Shown here piece by piece: positions 63,348-64,000 of a stretch of 64,000 nt of DNA (the stretch's first letter is position 1; each line of letters opens with the position of its first letter). The DNA comes from Phormidesmis sp963789215 (lineage in GTDB: Bacteria; Cyanobacteriota; Cyanobacteriia; Phormidesmidales; Phormidesmidaceae). The notes beneath the pieces are model-generated. The model searched no databases and was not told the origin of the DNA. It worked only from the letters and a program-made list of their open reading frames with translations. The stretch covers positions 124,001-188,000 of the forward strand of contig CAWBJY010000015.1 in the NCBI GenBank assembly GCA_963789215.1, written 5' to 3'. The position numbers were made by a program, and so were the translations under genes.

Positions 63348-64000
63348 ATGAAGCCTTATTTAGCGGCTGCTTTGCAGATGACCAGCGTGCCCAACCTGGA
63401 TCAAAACTTGGCTCAAGCAGAAGAACTAATAGACCTAGCCGCCAGACGGGGGGTAGAACTCATTACCCTGCCCGAAAACTTTTCCTTTTTAGGCGACGAA
63501 AAAGCCAAATTCGATCGCGCTGAAGAAATTTGTCAGGCTAGCCAAAAGTTCATCAGAACAATGGCTCAGCGCTATCGCGTAACGCTACTCGGCGGTGGCT
63601 ATCCGGTGCCCTCGCCCGATGGCCGCACCTACAATACGGCGCTCATGGTCGATGCCAATGGCGAAGAGCTGCTGCGCTACGAAAAGGTTCACCTGTTCGA
63701 TGTTGATTTGCCTGACGGCAACACCTATCGAGAATCTGCCTCGGTCACCTCCGGCAGCGTCATGCCCAAAGTATGGAAATCCGATCGGCTAGGCAGCATC
63801 GGCATCTCCGTCTGCTACGACGTTCGCTTTCCAGAGCTCTACCGCCAGCTTTCCAAAAGCGGCGCAGAAGTGATGATCGTTCCCGCTGCCTTTACGGCCT
63901 TTACCGGAAAAGATCACTGGCAGGTACTGCTCCAGGCTCGAGCCATCGAGAACACTTGCTATATTATCGCCCCAGCTCAAACCGGCTTTCACAACGCTCG
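63348..64000 (+). CDS. Carbon-nitrogen hydrolase, nitrilase family (truncated at window end)
   Basis: Open from ATG 63348 to the window edge (217 codons seen, usual size about 270). Catalytic triad visible: Glu43 (TLPENFSF), Lys113 (RYEKVHLFD) and Cys156 (GISVCYDVRFPELYR). The sequence around them is that of the NIT1/NIT2-like branch, whose members repair deaminated glutathione or hydrolyse omega-amides. The 3' end lies outside. Confidence 0.9.
   Translation, partial: MKPYLAAALQMTSVPNLDQNLAQAEELIDLAARRGVELITLPENFSFLGDEKAKFDRAEEICQASQKFIRTMAQRYRVTLLGGGYPVPSPDGRTYNTALMVDANGEELLRYEKVHLFDVDLPDGNTYRESASVTSGSVMPKVWKSDRLGSIGISVCYDVRFPELYRQLSKSGAEVMIVPAAFTAFTGKDHWQVLLQARAIENTCYIIAPAQTGFHNA

Overview
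The window reads as chromosomal DNA of a cyanobacterium. The evidence is the HIP1 palindrome GCGATCGC, of which I count at least twelve in the first 9 kb, and a set of cyanobacterial or plastid-lineage genes: Fd-GOGAT of the plant type, a Tab2 homologue, PlmA, a short ribosomal S1, DUF4079, DUF1997, and an RNase E with the cyanobacterial arginine-rich C-terminus. The species cannot be named from this alone; the partial 16S rRNA at the left edge could settle it. I see no prophage, insertion sequence, CRISPR array or defence island. Nearly everything is core housekeeping plus small lineage-specific genes.

Layout. 1-0.6 kb: 5' part of a 16S rRNA gene (minus) with its promoter. 1.1-4.5 kb (plus): glyQ, a DUF4079 membrane protein, a comEC-type gene, tRNA-Ser(CGA). 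4.5-9.8 kb (minus): a carotenoid-desaturase-like flavoprotein, clpC and a secreted protein, with a candidate small RNA on the opposite strand upstream of clpC. 10-19.6 kb: COG3044 ATPase, TPR protein, cbiA, then a minus-strand run S1 - Tab2 - sugar-type ABC permease - TIGR01777 epimerase, then plmA. 19.6-27.5 kb: Uma2, a hydrolase, the proteostasis cluster tig-clpP-clpX (minus), and divergent lysine-pathway genes asd-dapA. 28-34 kb: RNase J, RNase E and RNase HII in a row, the first two each behind a long untranslated leader. 34-42 kb: DUF1997, pheA, a Lon-N-domain protein, and the str operon rpsL-rpsG-fusA-tuf-rpsJ (minus). 42-50 kb: A-type Fe-S carrier, cupin, a phosphodiester-glycosidase-family exoprotein, and the 1557-residue Fd-GOGAT. 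50-58.5 kb: accessory membrane and regulatory genes, including a J-like/HExxH membrane protein and a 58-residue membrane microprotein missed by a 60-residue ORF cut-off. 58.6-64 kb: metG, a thioesterase, rplU-rpmA, a hydrolase and a truncated nitrilase-family gene.

How the genes work together. Proteostasis (tig, clpP, clpX, clpC), translation (str operon, rplU-rpmA, S1, glyQ, metG) and RNA turnover (rnj, rne, rnhB) dominate. Nitrogen and amino-acid metabolism is represented by glsF, asd, dapA and pheA, and by PlmA, a partner of the PII-PipX nitrogen-signalling proteins.

Most unusual signal. Short tandem duplications (period 11-22 bp, two or three copies) sit at or just after the stop codons of at least ten unrelated genes: S1, Uma2, clpX, asd, dapA, rne, cupin, DUF1361, the TrpX-like gene and the PH-domain gene. 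Two more genes, iscA-like and rplU, carry such duplications inside their last codons. I know of no description of this pattern and rank it first. The candidate sRNA beside clpC, the J-like/HExxH membrane protein, and the alphaproteobacterial-looking MetRS come next.
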